A stretch of DNA of 64,000 nt from Mucilaginibacter sp. (GCF_025359345.1 NZ_JANYGQ010000020.1:124001-188000); one strand, 5' to 3'. Numbered from the stretch's first letter, positions 1-8,428 are shown. The notes: generated by a model from the letters alone, not told the origin. A program made the numbers and translations.

Positions 1-216
1 GAGCTCGAAAAAGAACTGATAAAAGCAGGTTCGTCCATGGAAAAAGTGCTTAAAGTGGGCGTATTTCTGAATGATATTGCAGACTACCAGGGCATGAATG
101 AGGTTTACAAAGGCCGTTTCGGTAAAAATCCACCGGTTCGCACCACTGTTGCCGTGGCCAAAGGCGGTGTTCCCGGCAACTCATTGGTGGAGATGGATTG
201 TATAGCTTACATATAA
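1..216 (+). CDS. RidA/YjgF family protein, C-terminal part
   Basis: The frame is open from the first base and ends at TAA 214-216, so only the last 71 residues are visible. They carry the typical end of the RidA (YjgF/YER057c/UK114) family: a helix with LEKELIKAGSSMEKVLKV, then VFLNDIADYQGMNEVYKGRF, a PPVRTTV segment holding the conserved Arg that contacts the substrate carboxylate, and a final MDCIAY strand. RidA proteins hydrolyse reactive enamine/imine intermediates released by PLP enzymes. The next gene, 12 bases downstream, is a PLP enzyme, which fits that role. Whether this copy has a signal peptide like its neighbours cannot be seen. Confidence 0.85.
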   Translation, partial: ELEKELIKAGSSMEKVLKVGVFLNDIADYQGMNEVYKGRFGKNPPVRTTVAVAKGGVPGNSLVEMDCIAYI

Positions 217-228
217 ACAATATTAAAA

Positions 229-1440
229 ATGAAACGCAGAGATATATTAAAGGGCCTAACCCTATTGCCATTGGCAAGCGGCCTGGTGAGCAAGGCAGCA
301 TCCATTGGAGAAATTGCACCATCCCGGCCAAAAGCAGCAGAACGCGACCTGTTTAAAGAACTCGGCGTTACACCGGTAATTAATGCATCGGTAACCATGA
401 CGTTTTTATCAGGGTCGTTAATGCTTCCTGAGGTACTGGAAGCTATCAATTCAACGTCGCATGATTTTGCCGACATGTATGAATTACAGGATAAAGTAGG
501 CGCCAAAATTGCAGAAATGCTACACGTCGAATCGGCTATGGTTACCTCGGGTGCTGCATGTGCTATATTACTGAGCACAGCTGCCGCTATAACCGGTACC
601 GATCCTGAAAAGATCAAACTGTTGCCAAATCTGCCCGGGCCACGGCCTGAGGTAATTATGCAAAAAACACACAGGTACCTTTTTGACCAGGCAGTAACCA
701 CCACCGGCGCTAAAATTATTGAGGTAGAAGGGGCCGACGAAATGGAAAAAGCGATCAACGATAAAACTGTAATGGCGCTGTTCTTTAATGCCGCCGGGAA
801 AAGCAGTATTTCGCATGCCGATTTTGTGGCTATAGCTAAAAAACATAATATCCCGACCCTTTTGGATGCCGCTGCAGACGTACCACCGGTAGAAAATTTG
901 TTTAAGTATCAGAAGATAGGTTTCGACCTGGTAACATTTTCGGGCGGTAAAATGATCCGCGGGCCTCAAAGTGCCGGTTTGCTTTTTGGCCGTAAGGATT
1001 TGATCACCGCCGCACGCCTCAACCACAGCCCAAATGAAGCGCCTATCGGCAGGCCTATGAAGGTGAACAAGGAAGAGATGTTTGGGATGTATGCCGCTTT
1101 AAAAGCTTATTTGGAAAGGGATCATAAAAAGGAATGGGAAGAATGGCTACAGCGTGCCAAACACATCGGCTCGCAGTTGGAAGTTGTGCAAACCGTAAAA
1201 ACAGAAACAGTTGTTGATCCGGGCCCGGCAAATGCGTTCCCGAGCCTGAAGGTAACCTGGGATCAGGCCAAAATTAAAATTAAGCCAAAAGAAGTAGTAT
1301 CCGCTTTAAAAAGCGGTACACCAAGCATTGTTGCCGGTGGCAGGGCAGACCACTTGCTTATTGGCGTAGTGCTTTTGCGCCCCGACCAGGTTGATGTTGT
1401 AGCAGGCAGGGTAAAAACTATATTACAGCAGGCTACCTGA
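229..1440 (+). CDS. SelA-like PLP-dependent enzyme with Tat-type signal
   Basis: A 403-residue fold-type I PLP enzyme of the SelA-related group (the D-glucosaminate-6-phosphate ammonia-lyase / 'selA_rel' type). The PLP lysine is K241 in TFSGGKMIRGPQSAG, and an Asp-containing LLDAAAD motif precedes it. The N-terminus has KRRDILKG followed by a hydrophobic stretch, a good twin-arginine motif, so the folded cofactor-bearing enzyme is probably exported to the periplasm. It lies 12 bases after a RidA gene and 2 bases before an amidohydrolase, almost certainly one transcript. Family members often sit beside an amidohydrolase. The substrate is unknown; deamination or elimination of an amino acid or amino sugar acid is the best guess. 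Confidence 0.85.
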   Translation: MKRRDILKGLTLLPLASGLVSKAASIGEIAPSRPKAAERDLFKELGVTPVINASVTMTFLSGSLMLPEVLEAINSTSHDFADMYELQDKVGAKIAEMLHVESAMVTSGAACAILLSTAAAITGTDPEKIKLLPNLPGPRPEVIMQKTHRYLFDQAVTTTGAKIIEVEGADEMEKAINDKTVMALFFNAAGKSSISHADFVAIAKKHNIPTLLDAAADVPPVENLFKYQKIGFDLVTFSGGKMIRGPQSAGLLFGRKDLITAARLNHSPNEAPIGRPMKVNKEEMFGMYAALKAYLERDHKKEWEEWLQRAKHIGSQLEVVQTVKTETVVDPGPANAFPSLKVTWDQAKIKIKPKEVVSALKSGTPSIVAGGRADHLLIGVVLLRPDQVDVVAGRVKTILQQAT

Positions 1441-1442
1441 AA

Positions 1443-2774
1443 ATGGTAAAATTAATATTGATGGTAACCAAAACTCAACTCAAATTGCGAAAAAGCTTAT
1501 TATTATTCATACTGGTGGGTTTATTCAGCCAGGCGTCTTTGGCGCAATCTTATGATATCGTGATTAAGGGCGGGCACATTATCGATCCCAAGAATGATAT
1601 TGACGCCATTATGGACGTTGCTATAAGTGGCGGTAAAATTGCGCTGGTATCTAAAAATATAGATGCCAAACAAGCCATCCAGGTGGTTGATGCAAAGGGG
1701 TTTTATGTAACCCCGGGCCTGATAGATATCCATACCCATAATTTTGTCGGCACACAACCAGATCACCAGTACGAGGATGGCAACCTGGCTATTGCGCCTG
1801 ACGGATTCACCTTTAGAAATGGTGTTACAACCGTTGTGGACGCGGGGAGTTCGGGCTGGAGAACTTTTCCAACTTTCAAGGCGCAAACTATTGATGGTTC
1901 GCAAACCCGCGTGCTGGCGTTTTTAAACATTGTGGGCGAAGGCATGCGGGGCACCTATGAGCAGAACCCTAACGACATGGATGCCAGGATGACCGCTATG
2001 GTGGCAAGGAAATATAAGGATATTATTGTAGGCATTAAGCTGGCCCATTACACTGGTCATGACTGGACGCCAACCGACCGCGCGGTGGAAGCGGGTACGC
2101 TTGCCGGTGGCATCCCGGCAATGATAGATTTTGGAGGAAGTAACCCGCCAATGTCAATTGAAGAGTTGTTTATGAAACACCTTCGCCCGGGTGATATTTT
2201 TACCCATTGTTTTGGTCAGCTGGGTAACCGCGAATATATTGTTGATTTACAAACCAATAAGGTAAAACCATTTGTTTACGAAGCCAGGAAACGCGGGATT
2301 GTATTTGATGTAGGCTATGGTGGTATCAGCTTTGCTTATTCGCAAGCTATACCTGCAGCCCTGGAAGGCTTCTTTCCAAATTCTATCAGCACCGATATCC
2401 ACGTTGGCAGTATGAATGATTCTATGAAGGACATGCTTACCTGTATGTCGAAATTTTTGGCACTGGGGATGAATTTGCACGATGTGATACAAGCCAGCAC
2501 ATCAAACCCGGCGAAGGAAATAAAACACGAGGAGTTAGGGAACCTGTCGGTAGGCGCAGTTGCCGACGTAGCTATACTAAATATTCGGGAAGGTAAATTT
2601 GGGCTGTTTGATTATACCGGTTATAAAATAGAGGCCAGCAAGAAGCTGGAATGCGAACTTACCATAAGGGCGGGTAAGATAGTTTATGACCTTAACGGTA
2701 TTGTAACGCCTATTTATCCGCCAAAGGCAGTAGTTGTTAGCAAACAGGCAGCCGTAAACGGTGAGACACATTAG
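1443..2774 (+). CDS. Exported amidohydrolase/deacetylase family metallohydrolase
   Basis: A 443-residue amidohydrolase-superfamily TIM barrel resembling dihydroorotase and the EF_0837/AHA_3915 group. The metal site is readable: HTH (H97, H99) after PGLID, a probable carbamylated lysine K199 in IIVGIKLAHYTGHD, His in DIFTHCFG and Asp D318 in STDIHVG. A Sec signal peptide (KSLLLFILVGLFSQASLAQ) predicts a periplasmic location. The start overlaps the upstream operon closely (TGA, two bases, ATG); M7 at 1461 is an alternative start with a more usual signal-peptide length. Its pairing with the SelA-like enzyme matches a conserved gene neighbourhood of unknown function; N-deacetylation or ring opening before the PLP step is a plausible inference. 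Confidence 0.85.
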   Translation: MVKLILMVTKTQLKLRKSLLLFILVGLFSQASLAQSYDIVIKGGHIIDPKNDIDAIMDVAISGGKIALVSKNIDAKQAIQVVDAKGFYVTPGLIDIHTHNFVGTQPDHQYEDGNLAIAPDGFTFRNGVTTVVDAGSSGWRTFPTFKAQTIDGSQTRVLAFLNIVGEGMRGTYEQNPNDMDARMTAMVARKYKDIIVGIKLAHYTGHDWTPTDRAVEAGTLAGGIPAMIDFGGSNPPMSIEELFMKHLRPGDIFTHCFGQLGNREYIVDLQTNKVKPFVYEARKRGIVFDVGYGGISFAYSQAIPAALEGFFPNSISTDIHVGSMNDSMKDMLTCMSKFLALGMNLHDVIQASTSNPAKEIKHEELGNLSVGAVADVAILNIREGKFGLFDYTGYKIEASKKLECELTIRAGKIVYDLNGIVTPIYPPKAVVVSKQAAVNGETH

Positions 2775-2801
2775 TCCGGAAGCCAATTATGTTAAATTAT
2801 A

Positions 2802-2927
2802 AGAATCCAGAACCAAGAGTCAAGAGCCAGGAATCAAGATAAAAAACGACATGCTAACCGTCTAATCTTTGCGGGAATTTTACATCTTTCCCGTATCTTT
2901 CTTGACTCTTGATTCTTGACTCTTGTT
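2802..2927. repeat. Inverted pair of CAAGAGTCAAGAATC tandem arrays
   Basis: The left arm (about 2802-2840) is built of 7-base units such as CCAAGAGTCAAGAGC; the right arm (about 2894-2927) is the reverse complement type, CTTGACTCTTGATTCTTG. About 55 bases between them include TAATCTTTGC, one base off the Bacteroidota -7 box. The pair fills the gap before the RraA-like gene. The same family recurs near 26.5, 37.0 and 42.2 kb. Confidence 0.85.
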
Positions 2928-2939
2928 CACACAAAAATT

Positions 2940-3869
2940 ATGAGATACTATAAACTTTTACTCTTAACACTTATTGCCGGTTTTTGTAGCTATAGATGTG
3001 CTAAGGCGCAAACCATTTCAAAAGATGAACTGATCTTTTATACATCCGAATGGAAAGGCGAGCGTTTTGCTGATGGCAGGCCAAAAATACCGGATGCCCT
3101 GGTTGAAAGGGCAAAAAAAATCAGCATAGAGGATGCCTGGACCGTATTAAGAAATGAGGGCTACAATAACCAGTTTGAAGGCGGGTGGAAATTGGTGAAT
3201 GACACCATACCTGTTGTTGGCAGGGCAGTTACAGCCATGTACATGCCAACCCGGCCCGACATAGAAAAAAACATTAAGGCCAGGGGTGCAACGGAAGGCC
3301 GAAAGGGTAATACCAATGCATGGCCGATAGATGTTTTAATAAAAGGCGATGTTTATGTTGCCGATGGATTTGGTAAGATCAGGGGAGGAACTTTGATAGG
3401 TGATAATCTGGGCAATTCCATATATAATAAAACAGGCAACGGTGTCATCTTCGATGGCTCGGCACGCGATTTACAGGGACTAAAAGAGATACCCGGTTTT
3501 AATGCCTTTGTGCGTGATTTTGATCCTTCGTATTTGGAAGAAATGATACTGATGGGGCTCAATACACCCATACGCATAGGCCATGCCATTGTTTTACCGG
3601 GCGACCTGGTAATATCCGTAAAGGAAGGGGTGCTTTTTATTCCCGCCCATTTGGCCGAAAAGGTGGTCGCAACGTCAGAGTTTGTTGCATTGCGCGATAA
3701 ATTCAGTCACGCCATGCTGAAAGCCGGCACGTTCACAACCGGCGAAATTGACAGTCAATGGACCAATCCAATCAGGGAAGCTTTCCTGAAGTGGCTTGAC
3801 CAAAACCCAAAAGACGGAAAAATGACAAGGGCACAGTTGGACGCCTTTATGGAAAAACGCACCTGGTAA
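2940..3869 (+). CDS. Exported RraA-like protein
   Basis: A 309-residue protein of the RraA / HMG-CHA aldolase fold. The signature region is present: GGTLIGDNLG followed after about 20 residues by DGSARD. In this family the GGxLGD loop and the RD pair bind the metal and a pyruvate-like substrate. A signal peptide (YYKLLLLTLIAGFCSYRC) predicts export, and an extra C-terminal helical region of about 60 residues follows the RraA core. A longer reading from TTG 2916 would be translated from the upstream repeat, so ATG 2940 is preferred. In context it may act as an exported aldolase or lyase in the same pathway as the preceding genes. Confidence 0.8.
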   Translation: MRYYKLLLLTLIAGFCSYRCAKAQTISKDELIFYTSEWKGERFADGRPKIPDALVERAKKISIEDAWTVLRNEGYNNQFEGGWKLVNDTIPVVGRAVTAMYMPTRPDIEKNIKARGATEGRKGNTNAWPIDVLIKGDVYVADGFGKIRGGTLIGDNLGNSIYNKTGNGVIFDGSARDLQGLKEIPGFNAFVRDFDPSYLEEMILMGLNTPIRIGHAIVLPGDLVISVKEGVLFIPAHLAEKVVATSEFVALRDKFSHAMLKAGTFTTGEIDSQWTNPIREAFLKWLDQNPKDGKMTRAQLDAFMEKRTW

Positions 3870-3878
3870 TAAAGAAGA

Positions 3879-3972
3879 AAACGAATTTTCGCTAATTAAA
3901 ACGAATTTCACGAATTAAATATCTTGTTTTAAAATTCGTGAAATTCGCCTTCATTCGTGGTAATTAGTGTTT
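3879..3972. repeat. Inverted repeat pair, ACGAATTTCACGAATT family
   Basis: The left arm (about 3879-3921) reads AAACGAATTTTCGCTAATT and ACGAATTTCACGAATTAAAT; the right arm (about 3929-3972) contains its complement AATTCGTGAAATTCG and ATTCGTGGTAATTAG. The pair begins ten bases after the RraA-like stop codon and could form a long AT-rich hairpin. It belongs to the class of junction repeats seen throughout the window. Confidence 0.75.
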
Positions 3973-4018
3973 ATTAAAAAACATTTAAGGACTTAAATCC
4001 ATAACCTAAATTTAAATT

Positions 4019-5137
4019 TTGAAAAATATTAGTCTTTATAAAGTATTGGCAGGCATTGCCGTACTTTGCCTGTTAGCTGCTTTATGGTTCATTTGGCATG
4101 ATGGTATTGCCCATGCGGGCTATTATATCATTGCATTCTTTATTATGCTGGCCATTGCTTGTCGCGGGTCGCAAACGCTGAAGGGATTTTCATATACCAT
4201 TATCATTTTTGCGGCGGTGACAACGGCATTGTATTTTCCGCAATATTTTATCCAGGTGAATGGGTTCAAACTTTCCGGGCTTATTACACCGCTTTTACAG
4301 CTTATTATGTTTGGAATGGGCACATCAATGGGGCTGGAAGATTTTGCCGGGGTTATCAAAATGCCGAAGGGTGTGTTTATAGGTGTCGGGAGCCATTTTA
4401 TAATTATGCCGCTGCTTGGTTTTACATTAGCCAAATTAAGCGGCTTTCCGCCGGAGATCGCCGCCGGAATAATCCTGGTAGGCTGCTCGCCGAATGGCAT
4501 GGCTTCTAACGTAATGTCATACCTGGCGAAGGCCAACCTTGCATTATCAGTTACAATAACCGCGGTTTCTACTATGCTGGCGCCCATTTTTACGCCATTG
4601 CTGATGAAGTTGCTTGGAGGTGAATTTATTAAAATCGACGCCCTTAGCATGATGTGGGATATTGTGAAAATCGTGATCTTCCCTATTGGAGCTGGTATTC
4701 TTTTTAATAAATATTTATTGAAGCGCGCCTTATGGCTGGAAACACTGATGCCATTGGTATCTATGTTCGGTATAGCGTTTATTATCGTAATTATTACCGC
4801 CGCCGGCAGGGATAGCCTGTTAAATATTGGCGGTTTGCTGGTTTTACTAGTGCTGATACATAATTTAATGGGGTACACATTGGGTTACTGGTCGGGGCGT
4901 TTATTTAAAATGTCTGAACGCGATTGCCGCACCATGGCGATAGAGGTAGGGATGCAAAACGCAGGCCTGGCATCGGGACTGGCAAAAGCGATGGGTAAAA
5001 TTGCTACGGTTGGTCTGGCGCCTGCGGTGTTTGGTCCGTTGATGAATACTACGGGATCGTTATTGGCTAATTATTGGCATAGGAAACCGTTGGGAGATGA
5101 TAAGCGTGGGGAAAAGGTCATTTTAACAACGAAGTAA
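4019..5137 (+). CDS. Bile acid:sodium symporter (BASS) family transporter
   Basis: A 372-residue integral membrane protein with 9-10 hydrophobic segments. The BASS/SBF signatures are visible: MFGMGTSMGLEDF in the first half, GIILVGCSPNGMASNVMSYLAKAN around the sodium-binding region, and the late VGMQNAGLASGLA repeat. It should import an organic acid with sodium. The only early in-frame start is TTG at 4019; stop codons lie just upstream and the next Met is inside the second membrane segment. It follows the exported enzyme cluster in the same direction, so it probably takes up the acid produced by those enzymes. The substrate is not predictable from sequence. Confidence 0.85.
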   Translation: MKNISLYKVLAGIAVLCLLAALWFIWHDGIAHAGYYIIAFFIMLAIACRGSQTLKGFSYTIIIFAAVTTALYFPQYFIQVNGFKLSGLITPLLQLIMFGMGTSMGLEDFAGVIKMPKGVFIGVGSHFIIMPLLGFTLAKLSGFPPEIAAGIILVGCSPNGMASNVMSYLAKANLALSVTITAVSTMLAPIFTPLLMKLLGGEFIKIDALSMMWDIVKIVIFPIGAGILFNKYLLKRALWLETLMPLVSMFGIAFIIVIITAAGRDSLLNIGGLLVLLVLIHNLMGYTLGYWSGRLFKMSERDCRTMAIEVGMQNAGLASGLAKAMGKIATVGLAPAVFGPLMNTTGSLLANYWHRKPLGDDKRGEKVILTTK

Positions 5138-5208
5138 CTGCTCCGAAATGTACATTCGTTTTTATTCAAGGCGACTAATTGCGTAGATTTATCTACACGA
5201 TGTATGAT

Positions 5209-5589
5209 ATGGACGTTAAAGACCTTATACCAAAACATAAGGATGATCAAAAAGTGATTGCCAGACTTAAAAGGCTTTCATTTGAACAGATAAAGCCCAT
5301 TGTTCCAGAGTTATTAGAATGGCTTCAAGACATGAACTGGCCAATTGCAAGGTCTGTCGCGGATATCCTGGAACCATTTGCAGACCGAATTGCTCCCGAG
5401 ATCATTAAGATATTTAAAACTAACGACGGAGTTTGGAAAATGTGGGTGCTTAGAAATCTTACAAGACACACTGAGAGTACTCTTTTGTTAAGCGAAATAG
5501 AGCGGATTGCAAAATTTCCGACAAGAGATGAAATCGAGGAGGAAGCTAATCTTGAAGCAATTGCTATTTTAAATGGGGAATGTAAATGA
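5209..5589 (+). CDS. DUF5071 domain protein
   Basis: A short, probably cytoplasmic all-helical protein matching DUF5071: DVKDLIPKHKDDQKVI at the start, then PIVPELLEWLQDMNWPIARSVADIL, which resembles a HEAT-like helical pair. The function of the family is unknown. The frame can be read from TTG 5179 or ATG 5200, but the domain begins right after ATG 5209, which is preferred (126 residues). It stands alone between the transporter and the accessory block. Proteins of this family are often found as scattered single genes, sometimes near toxin-immunity loci, which is only a weak hint here. Confidence 0.7.
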   Translation: MDVKDLIPKHKDDQKVIARLKRLSFEQIKPIVPELLEWLQDMNWPIARSVADILEPFADRIAPEIIKIFKTNDGVWKMWVLRNLTRHTESTLLLSEIERIAKFPTRDEIEEEANLEAIAILNGECK

Positions 5590-5621
5590 GATCATATGGC
5601 CGGTATCATCCAGTGCCATGT

Positions 5622-5690
5622 AAAAAAGCCCCCCTCGTTCATGAGAGGCTTCCGGGTCGATAACGGTGCAAAGTTCGAACTGTTTTATCG
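5622..5690 (-). other. Decayed tRNA 3'-end relic with rho-independent terminator
   Basis: Read on the minus strand, a GTTCGAAC segment and CGACCCGG are followed by a stem (AAGCCTCTCATGAAC GAGGGGGGCTT) and a T-run: the usual layout of a Bacteroidota tRNA end plus terminator. No full cloverleaf folds, so it is a relic. It is clearly related to the copy at 8573-8640 (shared AGAGGC, TCGGGT and TCGAAC blocks, same orientation). The two copies bracket the accessory genes between them. Confidence 0.45.
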
Positions 5691-5738
5691 AAAATTAATT
5701 CCATAGATTTATTAAATTAGACAATCGACTAAACAGGT

Positions 5739-6605
5739 ATGAAAAAAATATCCTTCATAATAATATTTTTATTTTTCTCGTATCAGGTAGTATCTCAACA
5801 ATTGTTAATGGCCTGGAGTCAGCAGGACATTCCGAATTATACAAAAGACATGTATGATGCTGCACAGAAATGGACATCATCTGAATTGCTCGCAAAGAAT
5901 TTAACCAGTAAGTCGTGGAGTGACGTTTTTTTAACGTTAAATGCTTCTATAAATAATTACTCAAAAGATAGCAGCTATTTAAAAGCGCTCACCGGTCAAC
6001 TATTAAATAATACCGAGACCAAACTTGACGGAACAAACCGGCTGATCATATGGGATAGAATTGTTAGTAAAGACATCATATTTGAAGGAAAGGGATTAAT
6101 AATCGATAACGATTTGTACAAAGTTGCGGGAAGGGCAAATCAGTTGTTACAGTCCCTTACACATAAAAATTTTGGCCCTGTTACCATAAACTTAAATGAA
6201 AAAGACTTAAAAAAACTTCAGGGAAAATGGTTGAGTTATTTGTCAAATCTGCCGGTAGAGGAATATAAACCAACGCAATATAAAAATGCTAAGATCGCTA
6301 AGATTTGCAGTCCGAGCGCTGTTCACGCGTTGATTATTTCGTTACAAAACGCCCCCCGGAAAGCGCAGATAATAATAAAATGTTTGAGTAAGGTTTACAA
6401 TCTTGATAAAATGCCGGAGGATAAAAGCTCTCCCGCTAATTTTTGCGATCCCGATAGCTATACATATACTTATTTGGGAATGTTGTTTGGCGATGCTAAA
6501 CCCGATGCCGCCAGGGATGCAAACTGGTGGCAGGACTTTTGGCAAAAGAAGCACGATAAATTAATTTGGAATGAGGACAAGGGAATTTATGAAGTTTCTA
6601 AATGA
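5739..6605 (+). CDS. Hypothetical secreted protein
   Basis: A 288-residue protein with a clear Sec signal peptide (KKISFIIIFLFFSYQVVSQ). The mature part is rich in Asn, Lys and Tyr, has several WxxDF/WW aromatic patches near the C-terminus (DANWWQDFWQKKHD) and four scattered cysteines. I do not recognise the family. The gene is AT-rich compared with the surrounding housekeeping genes, and its 3' end overlaps the start of a decayed gene (ATG 6589), suggesting a former translationally coupled pair. With the tRNA relics on both sides this fits recently acquired DNA. Confidence 0.7.
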   Translation: MKKISFIIIFLFFSYQVVSQQLLMAWSQQDIPNYTKDMYDAAQKWTSSELLAKNLTSKSWSDVFLTLNASINNYSKDSSYLKALTGQLLNNTETKLDGTNRLIIWDRIVSKDIIFEGKGLIIDNDLYKVAGRANQLLQSLTHKNFGPVTINLNEKDLKKLQGKWLSYLSNLPVEEYKPTQYKNAKIAKICSPSAVHALIISLQNAPRKAQIIIKCLSKVYNLDKMPEDKSSPANFCDPDSYTYTYLGMLFGDAKPDAARDANWWQDFWQKKHDKLIWNEDKGIYEVSK

Positions 6606-6840
6606 TTTCATTACCAAAAACAAACCTGCTGATTCAAAAAACTTCCATTTTTATGAGCGCTCTACCGGATCCTTGATGATACAAATTTCGAACCGGATTT
6701 GCAGGCAATTGCTAAATTCTATTTGGAAATTTTCATAAAGCTTGTTCGATGTTTTTCCTTATGAAATTGTACTGAAACAGGTAGAACTGATGCCTGCATT
6801 TTGGAACAATAAGAAAAATTTATTTTTTAAAGCACCGTAA
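6589..6840 (+). pseudogene. Frameshifted small gene coupled to the secreted protein
   Basis: An ATG at 6589 overlaps the end of the preceding gene and opens a frame reading MKFLNDFITKNKPADSKNFH, which meets a stop at 6736-6738. A coherent protein is recovered if the reading shifts by one base near 6690 (continuing EPDLQAIAKFYLEIF) and back near 6742 (continuing FDVFPYEIVLKQVELMPAFW), ending at TAA 6838-6840. Two compensating indels in about 250 bases point to a broken gene of roughly 83 codons. The family is not recognised. Sequencing error is the alternative explanation. Confidence 0.5.
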
Positions 6841-6877
6841 AAATACCCTTAAAATAAGGTGTTTTTTACGGTGCTTT
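6829..6877 (+). terminator. Long hairpin terminator
   Basis: Perfect 15-base arms AAAGCACCGTAAAAA and TTTTTACGGTGCTTT enclose a short loop with a second 4-bp stem; TTTTTT follows at 6881. The left arm contains the stop codon of the decayed gene. It works in either direction but best ends the 5739 transcript. Confidence 0.75.
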
Positions 6878-6976
6878 AAGTTTTTTAGACCTTCTACTTT
6901 AGACCTGAATTTAACAAACAAAAACGGAGCAGGCCAAAAATCCGAAGAAGAGTAGGCAATTACACAATTGGTTCTT

Positions 6977-8050
6977 ATGAAAACGAAAAAAATCACACTT
7001 GGGCATCAGAATTGCGACTGCCACTGTTTTATTATTCCGGCAAAAATACTTAGAAAGTTTTCCCGCGACAAAACCCTATCAGCAGGCGAACGTAAAGCTT
7101 TTTCTGCTGCAGCGCGGTTTGAAAATGAATGGCGCAAGGCTCGTGAAGCAAAATCGCTTGTTTCTTTGTCAGCCCAAACGATACTGCCAAGTGGTTTGAC
7201 AGTAAGACCCGTTTCACCGCCCACGGTTACAGTTTTTGATTGTAAACATCACAATACCTTGCCTGGCGTATCAATTTCTAACCCCGGTTCTTCTTCCGAT
7301 CAAACATGCAAGAGGGCATTTACCGAGACCACAAGTGTTGCCTCCTTTTATCAATCAATTTTTGGCAGGAATTCAATCGATGACGCAGGTATGGCAATGC
7401 TTTCATCAATCCATTACAGCGTTAAGTATAACAATGCTTTCTGGAATGGCGGCCAGATGACGTATGGTGACGGCGATGGAAATATTTTCATCGATTTCAC
7501 GAAAGGCAATGACGTTATCGGTCATGAGTTGACTCATGGAGTGACACAATATACGCTGGGGCTTGCTTATCAGGACGAAGCAGGGGGCTTAAACGAAAGT
7601 ATTTCTGATGTATTTGGTTCCATGTTTCGGCAATGGCAAGGCAATCAGGATGTATCTCAAGCAGACTGGCTTATAGGTAAAGATATTATGGGTCCGGGGG
7701 CGGTTGCCAGAGGCTTTAGCTGCTTACGCGACATGTCAAATCCGGCTGCAAGTCATTGTCTTTCTCCGCAACCAACCAAGTTTTCACAATATCGTAACGG
7801 AATGGATCCGCACGAAAGTAGCGGAATACCTAATTTTGCATTTTACAAGGTGGCTATGGCCTTAGGTGGTAATAGCTGGACTATTGCGGGCCAGATTTGG
7901 TATAACGCAGTAACGCAGTTTGGTCCATCACCTAATATGACGATGAAGCAATTCGCTGACCGAACCCGTAAAGTAGCAGTAAGCCTTTTCTCATCTCAGA
8001 AATCGGTTAAAGTCGCGGTAGATAATGCATGGAAAGCAGTAGGTTTGTAA
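6977..8050 (+). CDS. Protealysin-like M4 metallopeptidase
   Basis: A 357-residue thermolysin-family (M4) zinc protease. HELTH at residues 183-187 gives two zinc ligands and the catalytic Glu; E207 in GGLNESISD is the third ligand. The C-terminal DPHESSGIPN and GIPNFAFYKVA motifs are typical of M4. There is no signal peptide. Instead a short N-terminal propeptide carries CHCFIIPAKILRKF, the conserved propeptide motif of the protealysin subgroup, so this is not a secreted thermolysin. TTG 6968 is possible but ATG 6977 is the natural start. The gene is followed 13 bases later by an emfourin-type inhibitor, the known operon layout for protealysins. Its natural substrate is unknown. Confidence 0.9.
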   Translation: MKTKKITLGHQNCDCHCFIIPAKILRKFSRDKTLSAGERKAFSAAARFENEWRKAREAKSLVSLSAQTILPSGLTVRPVSPPTVTVFDCKHHNTLPGVSISNPGSSSDQTCKRAFTETTSVASFYQSIFGRNSIDDAGMAMLSSIHYSVKYNNAFWNGGQMTYGDGDGNIFIDFTKGNDVIGHELTHGVTQYTLGLAYQDEAGGLNESISDVFGSMFRQWQGNQDVSQADWLIGKDIMGPGAVARGFSCLRDMSNPAASHCLSPQPTKFSQYRNGMDPHESSGIPNFAFYKVAMALGGNSWTIAGQIWYNAVTQFGPSPNMTMKQFADRTRKVAVSLFSSQKSVKVAVDNAWKAVGL

Positions 8051-8063
8051 ACAATAAATAACA

Positions 8064-8351
8064 ATGTCGAAACTAAAGATTGAACGGTTAGGCGGCCTGG
8101 CAGGCTTCGGAAGTCAAAACTCCCATCTACGAAGCGTTGGTGAAATTGATATGGATACACTTTCTGAAAAAGATAAGAAAACTGTCGAAGATTTGTTCGC
8201 GTCACAAGGAAAAGTAGAAAAAGACCTCGCTGTGGATGTCTTTCGTTATAGAATTTCGAGAACGACGTCTGAAGGAATAGAAAGTGTAGAACAAAGCGAA
8301 GAAAAAATCCCGGTTGCTATTAAACAAACTGTTAAAGACGAAATTATTTAG
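8064..8351 (+). CDS. Emfourin-like protease inhibitor
   Basis: A 95-residue protein that starts with KLKIERLGGLAGF, continues with a helical region (LSEKDKKTVEDLFAS) and ends with a strand-rich FRYRISR...SVEQSEEKIPVAIKQTV segment. This pattern (IERxGGLAG, YRI, IP near the C-terminus) matches emfourin, a small inhibitor encoded directly after protealysin-type M4 proteases. The 13-base gap after the protease gene supports co-transcription. By analogy it would keep the cytoplasmic protease inactive. The assignment rests on motif memory and gene context. Confidence 0.8.
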   Translation: MSKLKIERLGGLAGFGSQNSHLRSVGEIDMDTLSEKDKKTVEDLFASQGKVEKDLAVDVFRYRISRTTSEGIESVEQSEEKIPVAIKQTVKDEII

Positions 8352-8428
8352 AGCCCCCTGTAGGTCAAATTTATTTATTCCGGCAGTAATTCCAATATTG
8401 TGTGGCCCCTGCCGATATTATATCATAC

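Noticed and set aside
4123..4878. Minus-strand open frame of 251 codons
   Set aside because: It lies opposite the BASS transporter gene, whose family motifs are clear; the antisense frame has no recognisable domain.
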